From positions 1-57,581 of the IMG/VR virus record IMGVR_UViG_3300013094_000056: DNA of 57,581 nucleotides, one strand, 5' to 3'. Positions 48,271 to 54,054 of the stretch are shown piece by piece (positions within the stretch are counted from its first letter, which is position 1; each line of letters begins with the position of its first letter). The notes beneath the pieces are model-generated. The model saw only the letters and a program-made list of their open reading frames with translations. It did no database searches and was not told where the DNA came from. Position numbers and translations under genes: made by a program. Source of the DNA: a virus.

Positions 48271-48327
48271 TCTGTTTTCTTTTTCGTCAGTTTGGGCGAT
48301 AAAGGCTTCGGGCAGCAGGAAACGCCC
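48271..48327 (+). promoter_or_regulatory. Rightward early promoter/leader cassette A
   Basis: TTTTCTTTTTCGTCAG, TTTGGGCGATAAAGGC, then a leader stem GGGC (48310-48313) with GCCC (48324-48327). Same order of elements as cassettes B-E: T-rich tract, (T)TGG(C/G)(G/C)GATAAAGG-like core, GGGCAGC, hairpin, RBS, ATG. Upstream of the first rightward gene. Confidence 0.7.
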
Positions 48328-48345
48328 ACCAAACGGAGACCGACC

Positions 48346-48642
48346 ATGATTCTGAACGCTTTCACCTTCACCCCCACCGGCACCGAAGAACTTTCGTGGA
48401 GCAAAGGTGAGACTCGCGAGATCGGAACCATCGAGGCGACTCTGGGCGGCAAGACCAAGATCGTTGAAGCGGTTCGCTACGAAAATGGCCAGATCGTTTC
48501 TTGGGACTTCACGGGTCGTTACTCGACCGGCAAAAAGGCTTGGCCTGCTTCCGTCAGCATCCTGAACGAACGCGAAGTGATCTGGCACGGTCGCGACGAG
48601 CGCGTGGGTCGCTGCCTTAAAAGCGGCCTTTCATTCAAGTGA
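48346..48642 (+). CDS. Early protein, unrecognised (98 aa)
   Basis: 98 aa from an ATG at 48346 with GGAG eight bases upstream and a promoter/leader cassette in front; the frame stays open upstream without an RBS. Beta-rich: MILNAFTFTPTGTEELSW then ETREIGTIEATLGGKTKIVE. No membrane or catalytic motif. First gene of the rightward arm, likely expressed early. Followed by a strong UUCG-capped hairpin. Confidence 0.68.
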   Translation: MILNAFTFTPTGTEELSWSKGETREIGTIEATLGGKTKIVEAVRYENGQIVSWDFTGRYSTGKKAWPASVSILNEREVIWHGRDERVGRCLKSGLSFK

Positions 48643-48648
48643 CCCGAA

Positions 48649-48666
48649 TGGGGGCTTCGGCCCCCA
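48649..48666 (+). terminator. Stable UUCG hairpin after first early gene
   Basis: TGGGGGC (48649-48655), TTCG loop, GCCCCCA (48660-48666): 7-bp GC-rich stem with a UUCG tetraloop. Next is AACCTTTCGCAGG, with no long U tract, so it may be a partial terminator, RNA-stability element or processing site rather than an intrinsic terminator. Confidence 0.5.
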
Positions 48667-48687
48667 ACCTTTCGCAGGAGATGTGAA

Positions 48688-48894
48688 ATGATTGTTGTGA
48701 AATTCTCGACCCTTGCTGGCGGCGTTTTCATCGAGCAGGATGAAAAGCCTGAATATGTGGCTGAGACTCGCTGCTTTCGTTTCGACAGCAATGGAGGGTC
48801 TGAATTCGCCTATTATGGCGACCTCACGAGCAGCAACCCTGCACCTCGTTGGTACGGGCACGTATTCAAGCAAAGCTCTTTTATTCTGGCGTGA
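48688..48894 (+). CDS. Early protein, unrecognised (68 aa)
   Basis: 68 aa, ATG behind GCAGGAGATGTGAA, a leader shared with several early genes here. Beta-rich with aromatic residues (RFDSNGGSEFAYYGDLTSS) and no signal or membrane segment. Hypothetical early protein. Confidence 0.65.
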   Translation: MIVVKFSTLAGGVFIEQDEKPEYVAETRCFRFDSNGGSEFAYYGDLTSSNPAPRWYGHVFKQSSFILA

Positions 48895-48921
48895 TTCGCC
48901 AATTTTCGCAGGAGATGTGAA

Positions 48922-49284
48922 ATGATCGATGCAGTTGAAATCGCCGTCACGCGCTGTGAGCCTGTTCTGGCTCGCGGCATCAGTTCCTACCAGAACCAGA
49001 ATTGCTGTCGGAGCCTCATGGTGACCAAGGGCACCCTGCCACCTTCAAAGGTGAAGCTCAACATCGTCCCCAATGATCTCCCTGCGAAGAGCAGGTTCAC
49101 TGGCAAGGTCATCCGCCAGATCGCCGAGGGCAACCCTCGCAGGGAAGGCTCTCGCGGGCACCGCAGCTTTGACATCATCATCAAGTGCGACGGAGAGTTG
49201 ACCTACGAAGCTTATCGCCTGATGGGCGGTCGGCCGCAAGACCTTCAGTGGGACCTCGATCACGGCTATGTGGACATTCTGTGA
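48922..49284 (+). CDS. Early protein with C-terminal GGR-DLxWD domain (120 aa)
   Basis: 120 aa, ATG behind GCAGGAGATGTGAA. The C-terminal about 48 residues have NPRREGSRGHRSF, GELTYEAYRLMGGR and DLQWDLDHG. A parallel domain (NPRRAGSHGHRSH ... GGRINDLNWDIAKG) ends the protein at 53277-53858. The conserved pattern NPRRxGSxGHRS ... GGRxxDLxWD suggests a small helical (winged-helix-like?) domain, possibly nucleic-acid-binding. Function unknown. Confidence 0.7.
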   Translation: MIDAVEIAVTRCEPVLARGISSYQNQNCCRSLMVTKGTLPPSKVKLNIVPNDLPAKSRFTGKVIRQIAEGNPRREGSRGHRSFDIIIKCDGELTYEAYRLMGGRPQDLQWDLDHGYVDIL

Positions 49285-49451
49285 TTGCCTACATTTATGT
49301 CTGGTCCGAGAAGCACCAATGCTGGTGCTTCAACGACATCGCCTCGAACGAGGATCAAGCCAAGGAGAAAGGTCGGCTGCTTTGGAAAAGTGGCGTCGCT
49401 GGGGTCAGGATCGACATCACGAAAACTGTGGTGGATCAGCGTCGAAAATAA
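49281..49451 (+). CDS. Early protein, unrecognised (56 aa)
   Basis: 56 aa from a GTG at 49281 overlapping the upstream TGA. Small alpha/beta protein: YIYVWSEKHQCWCFNDIASN then KEKGRLLWKSGVAGVRIDIT. No recognised family. Coupled translation with the preceding gene suggests a shared role. Confidence 0.62.
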   Translation: MIAYIYVWSEKHQCWCFNDIASNEDQAKEKGRLLWKSGVAGVRIDITKTVVDQRRK

Positions 49452-49470
49452 ATTCATCAATTGATTCTTT

Positions 49471-49528
49471 TCTGCTTTTCTTTTTCTTCAGTTTGGCCGA
49501 TAGAGAATTCGGGCAGCGGTTCGCTGCC
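49471..49528 (+). promoter_or_regulatory. Rightward early promoter/leader cassette B
   Basis: TTTTCTTTTTCTTCAG, TTTGGCCGATAGAGAATTC, then stem GGCAGCG (49512-49518), loop GTT, CGCTGCC (49522-49528): a perfect 7-bp hairpin. RBS GCAGGAGATGTGAG and the ATG at 49552 follow. Contains GAATTC, as do C and D. Confidence 0.72.
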
Positions 49529-49551
49529 TGTGTTTTCGCAGGAGATGTGAG

Positions 49552-49848
49552 ATGGCCAAGAACCGCTTCAAGACCCCGATCCTCATTTTCGTCATGACCG
49601 ACGAAGCAGCCTCAAAGCTGGCAGCGACCATCCCTGGATCGCGCACACTAAACAGCATGACTGGACCCCTCAAGTTCCGCATGGCCATGGTTGATCACGC
49701 CAACGGCGAGTACGAAACGCTGATCGCCACCCCTGAGTGGCTGACCGGCTGGCGCGCGGCGATCGGGACCGACATTCGGTTCTCCGTCGATTTTGATGAG
49801 TCGCTCATTCCGCTTGCGCAAGGGCTGGTTCCTGTCGGCGCAAAATAA
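49552..49848 (+). CDS. Early protein, unrecognised (98 aa)
   Basis: 98 aa, ATG behind the cassette B leader. Starts MAKNRFKTPILIFVMTDEAA; a hydrophobic strand near the start and mixed alpha/beta parts. The centre contains RTLNSMTGPLKFRMAMVDHA. No membrane segment certain, no known family. Confidence 0.66.
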   Translation: MAKNRFKTPILIFVMTDEAASKLAATIPGSRTLNSMTGPLKFRMAMVDHANGEYETLIATPEWLTGWRAAIGTDIRFSVDFDESLIPLAQGLVPVGAK

Positions 49849-49865
49849 TTCACCAACTGATGTTT

Positions 49866-49925
49866 TTTTGCTTTTCTTTCTGTCGGAATTGGCGGAAAGA
49901 GAATTCGGGCAGCGGGTCGCCGCCC
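49866..49925 (+). promoter_or_regulatory. Rightward early promoter/leader cassette C
   Basis: CTTTTCTTTCTGTCGG, AATTGGCGGAAAGAGAATTC, then stem GGGCAGCG (49907-49914), loop GGT, CGCCGCCC (49918-49925) with one A-C mismatch. Compared with cassette B both arms differ yet still pair, which supports selection on the hairpin. RBS CAGGAGATGTGAA and ATG at 49949 follow. Confidence 0.72.
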
Positions 49926-49948
49926 TTAACCTTCACAGGAGATGTGAA

Positions 49949-50089
49949 ATGCGTGAAAAAGATTTGATCATTGCCTTTTTGCTGCTGGTGGTCCTTGGCT
50001 GGGCAATAATTTCATGGATCAGCTCAGACGTCAACGATTTCTGCGGAAACGACATCGCCTGCCACACCAAGATGGAGGCACCGCAGTGA
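49949..50089 (+). CDS. Tiny membrane protein (46 aa)
   Basis: 46 aa, ATG behind CAGGAGATGTGAA. N-terminal charged MREKD, one transmembrane helix (about 6-24, LIIAFLLLVVLGWAIISWI), then a short polar tail with two Cys (FCGNDIACHT). Type-II-like topology guess. Early gene, function unknown. Confidence 0.62.
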   Translation: MREKDLIIAFLLLVVLGWAIISWISSDVNDFCGNDIACHTKMEAPQ

Positions 50090-50253
50090 TCGTTCCTCAG
50101 CGTGCACCTCTCGGCAGCACAGGTCGGGTTTCGTCCGAACAGTCTTGGCCCCTGCGAGGCTCCGAGGGAACAACCTTCGCAGATCGTTGCCCGGCTGGCC
50201 AGACATATGCAGAGCGCCGTGATGCTTTGCTCAAAAGCAAAGGTCTCAAGTGA
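50086..50253 (+). CDS. Early protein, unrecognised (55 aa)
   Basis: 55 aa from a GTG at 50086 overlapping the upstream TGA. Polar: VPQRAPLGSTGRVSSEQSWP then CPAGQTYAERRDALLKSKGL. It may be a small regulatory or accessory protein. Coupled to both neighbours by overlapping stop/start codons. Confidence 0.6.
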   Translation: MIVPQRAPLGSTGRVSSEQSWPLRGSEGTTFADRCPAGQTYAERRDALLKSKGLK

Positions 50254-50561
50254 TGGGAAAATTCGAAAAAACAAATGACCCTATCCTTCTCGATTTTCTG
50301 CAGGAATGGCTTGATTGGGTCGATGATGGAGCGCAAGACAGTAAACCTTTCTTGAGAGGTTGGGGGCTTTGCAGCAACACCAGGTCAGAGCTTCAAAGGT
50401 GTTCGCTCAAGAGTGCCCTCTCAGAAGATTTTGGTGCCATTAATGCGAACTTGCCTTTCTCAGACGCCAATGAATATGCGCATCGCGCAGATGAAAGAAC
50501 TCAGCATGAGTGCCCGAAGCGTTTGGCTTGGGTCAAGGCAAAATTGGGGATTGATCAGTGA
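50253..50561 (+). CDS. Early protein with FLxEWL-type domain (102 aa)
   Basis: 102 aa from an ATG at 50253 (TGATG). Contains LLDFLQEWLDWVDDGA, then GLCSNTR, then FSDANEYAH and CPKRLAWVKAKLGI. The same pattern (FLxxWL ... GLC ... PF ... RLxWVRKxL) appears twice in the protein at 56298-57449. Together they define a small family spread over the early arm. Function unknown. Confidence 0.68.
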   Translation: MGKFEKTNDPILLDFLQEWLDWVDDGAQDSKPFLRGWGLCSNTRSELQRCSLKSALSEDFGAINANLPFSDANEYAHRADERTQHECPKRLAWVKAKLGIDQ

Positions 50562-51037
50562 ACCTTTTCATCGTCAACACCTGCCCGATCCAAGCAGCCA
50601 AAGAGCTCGATGATGTTCGGGTCATCAAGATCGCTCTCGAGGCGACACAGATCCTTTGCACCGTTCTCAGCCAGAAAGGAATCGCAGTTCCATACAAGCC
50701 GACTCACGCCAATCACCCGGTGACTGTTTGGGCAGGGGCGGATGATCGCAATGCCAATTGGGTCTACAACTATGCCTATGCATTGTGCGATGTCTATGAA
50801 TTGTGGACTGGCAAAAAGCACGCTTGCATCGCTGTCCTCGATCAGCTGAACGATCACATACCAGAAGCCGAAGACCCCATCGATTTCCAGAACAGCGCCC
50901 GCAACGGCGCATTGGACTTCAGCCACCTGCCAGTGACAGAGGCATATCAGCAATATCTTAATGCCCGCTACCAGACAGGCAAACGCTCACCCAAATGGAC
51001 TGGCAGGCAATTTCCTTCCTGGTATTGCCCTTTCTGA
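50558..51037 (+). CDS. Conserved phage protein of unknown function (159 aa)
   Basis: 159 aa, ATG overlapping the upstream stop. The pattern FIVNTCPIQAAKELDDVRVI then KIALEATQILCTVL, YKPTHANHPVTVWA, and SPKWTGRQFPSWYC is that of a widespread phage family whose members I remember as 'MNIFV...A......V.KM.LE.AQLL'. Its biochemical role is unclear to me. No signal or membrane segment. Confidence 0.66.
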   Translation: MNLFIVNTCPIQAAKELDDVRVIKIALEATQILCTVLSQKGIAVPYKPTHANHPVTVWAGADDRNANWVYNYAYALCDVYELWTGKKHACIAVLDQLNDHIPEAEDPIDFQNSARNGALDFSHLPVTEAYQQYLNARYQTGKRSPKWTGRQFPSWYCPF

Positions 51038-51048
51038 AAGGATACAGT

Positions 51049-51237
51049 GTGAACAATACAGAGCATATCAGCATTTTGCGCCGCTTACGCAACAACCTCA
51101 GTGGCGAAGAAAAGGCTGCTTTGCGTCACATGCTCAATCGTCTGGAGAATTTCGAGAACAAGCTCAAAACAATCAATCGCATGTCATACATCAAACGCGA
51201 TCACGAAGGAAGGGACGATGAAGAGCAGCAAGCGTAA
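51049..51237 (+). CDS. Small helical protein, unrecognised (62 aa)
   Basis: 62 aa from a GTG at 51049 with AAGGA upstream. Very charged helices: ILRRLRNNLSGEEKAALRHM and LNRLENFENKLKTINRM. Possible coiled-coil dimer. Overlaps the next gene by 20 bases. Function unknown. Confidence 0.62.
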   Translation: MNNTEHISILRRLRNNLSGEEKAALRHMLNRLENFENKLKTINRMSYIKRDHEGRDDEEQQA

Positions 51238-51376
51238 CAGCGCCAATCAAAAATCTGATTCGGTCAAGAAAAAGGAAGGCAAGCCCCAGCAGAGCAAATA
51301 TTTCCTGAAGGGTGGACCTTACAAATACGGCGAAGACCAAGAAGCTAATCGTGTCAAACGCATCAGAGGATTCTGA
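51218..51376 (+). CDS. Small basic protein, unrecognised (52 aa)
   Basis: 52 aa, ATG at 51218 behind AAGGAAGGG. Lys/Ser/Gln-rich (KSSKRNSANQKSDSVKKKEG), likely disordered and nucleic-acid-binding. It may be an accessory to the following gene. Function unknown. Confidence 0.58.
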   Translation: MKSSKRNSANQKSDSVKKKEGKPQQSKYFLKGGPYKYGEDQEANRVKRIRGF

Positions 51377-51395
51377 TCAAACTTTCGAGGTTTAT

Positions 51396-52130
51396 ATGAA
51401 TGATTCTGTGAAAGAATTGCGCAACGAAGAAGCACTGCTCCACTTGCGTCAGAAATTGCTTGCAGGCGACGACTCTTCAAGCTCGAAGAAGCTGGAAAGC
51501 ATCAGCATCGCGATCGTCAGCCATCGCGTGACGATTTACACCAGCGAGGAATTCGGCCATTTCATCTGCAGCTCGAAGTTCCGTCCGGAAATTCGTGCAC
51601 AAGGCGACCGCATATTCCTGACCAAGGATCCAATCGGGCCAGGCAACTCAAGGCGTCTGGGCAGTGTTTTCAAAAAGAAACATTGCAACGAGATCGCTTT
51701 CGCTTTCGAGCGCAACAAGAGGGACAACCTCAACAAGGCTCTTGGTGATCTGACTTGCTCGAAAAGCCAAGTTGATCTGAAGTGGATCCATAGCGATACA
51801 TGGGAGATCATTTTCAGCGCTGATCAGCTCAAAGAAAAGTTCCCCCACAGAGGCTCCAAAGGCGGAGTGCCCGGAAGGAAATTGAAAGGGTCGATCGAAG
51901 GCGACGAGGAAGGCGCAGGGACGCAGATCGCTGATCAGGTGCCCCAACGTAAGCTGAAAGCCGTCGATCGCATCGAGCGCCCACTAGAATCTGTTTTCTG
52001 GGGTGATGAGGCGATCAAGCTCAAGCGTCTGATCGAGGAGGTCAACAATCACAAGCAGAATATGGGCGAATCCCTGATTTTGTACATTGGCGAAGGTGGC
52101 CTACTGAAAGTCTCCGTGGACCTGATTTGA
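51396..52130 (+). CDS. Early protein, unrecognised (244 aa)
   Basis: 244 aa from an ATG at 51396 with GAGG six bases upstream; an upstream GTG would overlap the previous gene. Alpha/beta protein: SVKELRNEEALLHLRQKLL, then ISIAIVSHRVTIYTSEEFGH, SRRLGSVFKKKHCNEIAFAF and an acidic linker (KGSIEGDEEGAGTQ). C-terminal NMGESLILYIGEGGLLKVSV. No family recognised. It may be a host-takeover or DNA-binding protein. Confidence 0.66.
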   Translation: MNDSVKELRNEEALLHLRQKLLAGDDSSSSKKLESISIAIVSHRVTIYTSEEFGHFICSSKFRPEIRAQGDRIFLTKDPIGPGNSRRLGSVFKKKHCNEIAFAFERNKRDNLNKALGDLTCSKSQVDLKWIHSDTWEIIFSADQLKEKFPHRGSKGGVPGRKLKGSIEGDEEGAGTQIADQVPQRKLKAVDRIERPLESVFWGDEAIKLKRLIEEVNNHKQNMGESLILYIGEGGLLKVSVDLI

Positions 52131-52151
52131 AGAAAATTCACAATTGCGCAA

Positions 52152-52212
52152 TTTTTCTGTTTTCTTTCTCGACAAATTGGCGGAAAGAGAATTCGGGCAG
52201 CAGAAAACGCCC
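52152..52212 (+). promoter_or_regulatory. Rightward early promoter/leader cassette D
   Basis: TTTTCTTTCTCGACAAATTG, GCGGAAAGAGAATTC, then leader stem GGGC (52195-52198) with GCCC (52209-52212). The spacer AACGCCCACCAACGGAGA is nearly the same as in cassette A. ATG at 52230. Confidence 0.72.
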
Positions 52213-52229
52213 ACCAACGGAGATTTAAA

Positions 52230-53189
52230 ATGGCACACGAAATCGTCAATGAAATGATCGCTTACGCTGGTGAAACCCCTTGGCACGGCATTGGCGCCAA
52301 GCTGGACACCGGTTCGACCCCTGCCGAATTCCTCGATGCAGCCAAGCTCAACTGGACCATCGACAAGCATCCGCTTCAGGCTGTTGTCGGTGACACCATC
52401 ATCCCGGTCCCCAACAAGTTCGCCATGCTTCGCTCCAGCGACAACAAGATGTTCGGTGTTTGCTCGGACGCCTGGACGCCTTTCCAGAACGCAGACGCGC
52501 TGGATTTCATGCGCCGCTACTGCGAAGCCGGTGGCGCCACGATGGAAACTGCTGGCGGCCTGCGCGACGGTCGCATCGTTTGGGGTCTGGCTCGCCTCAA
52601 CCACTCGTTTGAGGTTCGTCCCGGTGACAAGGTCAACGGCTACCTGCTCATCACCACCCCGCACGTTGTCGGCATGAGCACCACCGTTCGCACGACCACC
52701 GTTCGCGTCGTCTGCGCCAACACGATGGCGATGGCCAACAGTTCCTCGACCATCGAGTATCGCCAGAACCACATGAGTGCCTTCGATGTCGCCAAGGCCA
52801 AAGAAGCGGTCGAGCAGGCTCACGAAAATCTGCTGCTTGCAGAGATGCGCGCCAAGACGCTCGACAAGCTGAAGCTGAACCTTGAAGACTCGGTCAAGAA
52901 GGTTCTTGTGCCGGCATTCGACGCCGATCTTGCTGCCGACGAAGAATTCATGGCTGCCAATCTTGATGTCGAAGCTCTGCCCAAGCGTTTCCAGCACATC
53001 ATCGATTCGCTTCAGAATGCCCCTGGAGCGATCGAAGGCAACGGCTGGGGCACCCTCAACGCAGTGACTCACTACTGCGACCACGTTGCCGGTCACAATG
53101 CAGGCACCCGCCTTTTCCGCTCTTGGATCGGCGATTATTCGCGTATCAAGCTGGACGTTGAAAAGCGTCTGCTTGAGCTCGCAGCCTGA
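52230..53189 (+). CDS. DUF932-family protein
   Basis: 319 aa with the DUF932/phage-plasmid-like pattern (HEIVNEMIAYAGETPWHGIG; WTIDKHPLQAVVG; TVRVVCANTMAMANSS). ATG behind GGAGATTTAAA and cassette D. Family members occur in phages and plasmids, with no firmly established activity known to me. The C-terminal half has helical parts (VAKAKEAVEQAHENLLLAEM). Confidence 0.82.
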   Translation: MAHEIVNEMIAYAGETPWHGIGAKLDTGSTPAEFLDAAKLNWTIDKHPLQAVVGDTIIPVPNKFAMLRSSDNKMFGVCSDAWTPFQNADALDFMRRYCEAGGATMETAGGLRDGRIVWGLARLNHSFEVRPGDKVNGYLLITTPHVVGMSTTVRTTTVRVVCANTMAMANSSSTIEYRQNHMSAFDVAKAKEAVEQAHENLLLAEMRAKTLDKLKLNLEDSVKKVLVPAFDADLAADEEFMAANLDVEALPKRFQHIIDSLQNAPGAIEGNGWGTLNAVTHYCDHVAGHNAGTRLFRSWIGDYSRIKLDVEKRLLELAA

Positions 53190-53199
53190 CTCGATGTTT

Positions 53200-53219
53200 G
53201 GGGTGGTGAAAGCCACCCC
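53200..53219 (+). terminator. Hairpin after DUF932 gene
   Basis: GGGGTGG (53200-53206), loop TGAAAG, CCACCCC (53213-53219): 7-bp GC-rich stem right after the stop. No U run follows, so it could be partial termination or 3'-end protection. Resembles the hairpin at 48649-48666 in position and strength. Confidence 0.5.
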
Positions 53220-53276
53220 ATCCATGGACTCAGGATGTCCAAACCCAAATACCTGACCAAACCGAAAGGAATGACA

Positions 53277-53858
53277 ATGTCGATTTCAGAAGTAACCCTC
53301 ACCAGCCGTGAAATCATGTTCCTTGCTTCGACCATCTCAGGCAAAGAGGCAAAGCGTGCGGCAGACAAGCCTAGCGCAATCAGCGCATTCACCAAGGCTC
53401 TCGAAAATCGCATCGGTGAATCAAACGCGATGGACTGCCGGTGGGAGATCCTTCTGAGCGAGCATGTCAATTCCGCCCATGCTCTGGCTGGCCAGATCAT
53501 CTCGAAATTCGATGGTGACGAGCCGGAAGAAATTCTGGCATCATTCATCGGAACACCCAACGCAGGCGATTTTCAGGAAACAGTTCCTGTTGCCGCCGAA
53601 ACAACCACTCGTGAAGAGGAAAATGACATGAGCACCAACGAAAATGCCGGTCGTCGCGGTCGCAAAGCAACCGCCGCTGGTCGCAAGCTGAGCGCTGTGG
53701 GCACCGAGAACCCGCGTCGGGCAGGAAGCCACGGTCACCGCAGCCACCAGATCATTCTCGACAATCCCGGCATCACGACTGAGGATTTTCTGGCCCAAGG
53801 TGGTCGGATCAATGACCTGAACTGGGACATTGCCAAGGGTCACGTGAAGGCCGCATAA
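53277..53858 (+). CDS. Early protein with GGR-DLxWD C-terminal domain and possible internal start
   Basis: 193 aa from an ATG at 53277 with AAGGA six bases upstream; an ATG at 53235 lacks a binding site. Helical N-terminal half, then a disordered basic linker (AGRRGRKATAAGRKLSAVG), then the domain shared with the protein at 48922-49284 (NPRRAGSHGHRSH, GGRINDLNWDIAKG). An internal in-frame ATG at 53628 has GAGGAAAATGAC in front, matching the leader at 56298, so a 76-aa short form may be made. IR2 begins ten bases downstream. Confidence 0.7.
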   Translation: MSISEVTLTSREIMFLASTISGKEAKRAADKPSAISAFTKALENRIGESNAMDCRWEILLSEHVNSAHALAGQIISKFDGDEPEEILASFIGTPNAGDFQETVPVAAETTTREEENDMSTNENAGRRGRKATAAGRKLSAVGTENPRRAGSHGHRSHQIILDNPGITTEDFLAQGGRINDLNWDIAKGHVKAA

Positions 53859-53867
53859 GGCCAAAAT

Positions 53868-54032
53868 AGGTTCCAAGTTCGGAAAAAACGCTTGTTTCAG
53901 GACTCCCCCGGTGTTTACCCTCCCTTTAGGTTCCTTTTTTCTCTTCTTCTACTCCGTTGGGATAAAGTAGAGAGAAGATAAGAAACCTTAGAGAGAGTCT
54001 CAAAACAAGGAAAAATTCCGAACTTGGAACCT
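53868..54032. repeat. Large nested inverted repeat IR2 upstream of SNF2 helicase
   Basis: Outer ends AGGTTCCAAGTTCGG (53868-53882) and CCGAACTTGGAACCT (54018-54032), a perfect 15-bp match, then CTTGTTT/AAAACAAG and GGACTC/GAGTCT partial pairs. Inner arms TTAGGTTCC...TTCTACT (53926-53951) and AGTAGAG...AAACCTTA (53967-53990). The outer arms and GACTCCCCCGGTGTTT match IR1 in the transcription direction, while the inner arms differ in sequence but still pair. The helicase ATG lies 23 bases further on. Confidence 0.9.
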
Positions 54033-54054
54033 GATTGCTATTGTGGGGTAATTC

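Noticed and set aside
53200-53219. GC-rich hairpins after early genes called strong intrinsic terminators
   Set aside because: No U tract follows at 53219 or 48666, so I list them only with moderate confidence.
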